Positions 60,426 to 64,000 of a stretch of DNA of 64,000 bases are shown piece by piece. Positions within the stretch are counted from its first letter, which is position 1. Each line of letters opens with the position of its first letter. The stretch lies in assembly GCF_000143765.1 (NCBI RefSeq), contig NZ_GL379777.1, forward strand, positions 8,709 to 72,708, written 5' to 3'. Below the pieces are notes generated by a model. That model searched no databases and was not told the DNA's origin. It saw nothing but the letters and a program-made list of their open reading frames with translations. This stretch comes from Sphingobacterium spiritivorum ATCC 33861. GTDB taxonomy: Bacteria > Bacteroidota > Bacteroidia > Sphingobacteriales > Sphingobacteriaceae. A program made the translations under genes and the position numbers.

Positions 60426-60437
60426 GTTCTTTAAAGA
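60426..60437 (+). promoter_or_regulatory. boxA-like leader element of the rRNA operon
   Basis: GTTCTTTAAAGA in the leader. A similar GTTCTTTGACA recurs in the 16S-23S spacer at 62426, the usual positions for antitermination signals. Confidence 0.4.
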
Positions 60438-60579
60438 AATAATCATGTAGCGTAACGAGTAGTTGATAAGTCAGCGAAAGTTAACAAAAAATCAACCAAG
60501 TCAATTCAGGTTAGAAATTAAAAAGACAATTCTAATTATTTTTATTGATAAATAGTTAGGTGTCGAACAATTCATTATT

Positions 60580-62104
<1,525 letters not shown>

Positions 62105-62219
62105 AGAGTACTTGAATTGGTGCTCGTTACGTATACACATGATTAAAAAAGACATTAAGAAGAAAGTACCCATCCCAATAAGAAGGAATGGAGTTACCGA
62201 GAGAGATTAAGAAAAAGCT

Positions 62220-62296
62220 AGTCCCGTAGCTCAGTTGGTTAGAGCACTACACTGATAATGTAGGGGTCAGCAGTTCAAATCTGCTCGGGACTACCA
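62220..62296 (+). tRNA. tRNA-Ile (anticodon GAT)
   Basis: A 77-nt cloverleaf in the rRNA spacer. The acceptor AGTCCCG pairs with CGGGACT, the anticodon GAT lies in 'CTGATAA', and CCA is encoded. Confidence 0.98.
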
Positions 62297-62304
62297 CACA
62301 AGCC

Positions 62305-62381
62305 GGGGAATTAGCTCAGCTGGCTAGAGCATCTGCCTTGCACGCAGAGGGTCAACGGTTCGACTCCGTTATTCTCCACCA
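62305..62381 (+). tRNA. tRNA-Ala (anticodon TGC)
   Basis: A 77-nt cloverleaf 8 bp after tRNA-Ile. The acceptor GGGGAAT pairs with ATTCTCC, the anticodon TGC lies in 'CTTGCAC', and CCA is encoded. Confidence 0.98.
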
Positions 62382-62425
62382 GAGAAAAGTGTTATCGAAG
62401 GATAGCACGATAAATTTCTTAACGA

Positions 62426-62436
62426 GTTCTTTGACA
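62426..62436 (+). promoter_or_regulatory. boxA-like element before 23S
   Basis: GTTCTTTGACA, similar to the leader element at 60426. Confidence 0.4.
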
Positions 62437-62542
62437 TATTGAAAGAAAAAAATTACAAGAGAAGACAACAGTAGAGACGTTTTCCATTAACTTGGAAGAC
62501 ATAATACAAGCATCACCATAGTAGCAAAAGGGCTATGCGTGA

Positions 62543-64000
<1,458 letters not shown>

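Overview
The window is bacterial, from the Bacteroidota, and most likely from Sphingobacterium or a close relative in the Sphingobacteriaceae. The evidence is the rRNA operon at the right end, promoters of the Bacteroidota type (TTTG, about 19 nt, TAnnTTTG), the general lack of strong Shine-Dalgarno sequences, TonB-dependent receptors with carboxypeptidase-regulatory N-termini, and the LytS/LytTR and outer-membrane families present. The exact species cannot be named from what I can see.

Left part (1 to about 11.6 kb). This stretch is AT-richer than what follows and looks accessory. It holds a Pin/Mpi-type serine recombinase followed by a 147-bp segment bounded by 12-bp inverted repeats and containing an outward-reading promoter, which is a candidate invertible promoter. 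Next come an arsenic operon (arsR, DUF6428, arsC, acr3) with two ArsR-like operators, a large-subunit catalase, a secreted alpha-L-fucosidase, a secreted transglutaminase-like protein and a decayed transposase fragment.

Middle-left (11.7 to 32 kb). This is typical chromosomal Bacteroidota sequence. It has an RND efflux operon (adaptor, pump, TolC-like channel), a tricorn-like S41 protease, two tandem paralogous envelope proteins, and a LytS/LytTR two-component operon. Next to that operon is a TonB-dependent receptor whose upstream region carries the same LytTR-type direct repeat as the kinase/regulator operon. A TonB-dependent siderophore receptor follows.

Defence-like island (32.1 to 37.9 kb, AT-rich, just upstream of tRNA-Lys). 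Five tightly packed minus-strand genes encode, in order, a small protein with a glycine-rich N-terminus, a PfkB-kinase/nucleoside-deoxyribosyltransferase fusion, a QueC-like enzyme, a dGTPase-like HD hydrolase and a YVDD reverse transcriptase. A candidate structured RNA lies just after the reverse transcriptase. The combination of nucleoside-processing enzymes, a QueC-like ligase and a reverse transcriptase looks like an anti-phage system that I do not recognise as a described type. It is the main discovery candidate of the window.

Right part (38 to 64 kb). Housekeeping and envelope genes: small lipoproteins and barrel proteins, an alpha-oxoamine synthase, a GH2 beta-galactosidase, HU, a TPR protein, a 29-residue AURKAIP1/COX24-type protein, RNase G, MiaA (its start codon lies inside a 17-bp hairpin), a Gfo/Idh/MocA oxidoreductase, peptide deformylase and a TRIC-type channel. 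A four-gene operon follows: HD-PycTM protein, SdiA-regulated-like lipoprotein, phosphoesterase-barrel and GAF protein. The window ends in an rRNA operon: three tandem promoters, 16S, tRNA-Ile, tRNA-Ala and a partial 23S.
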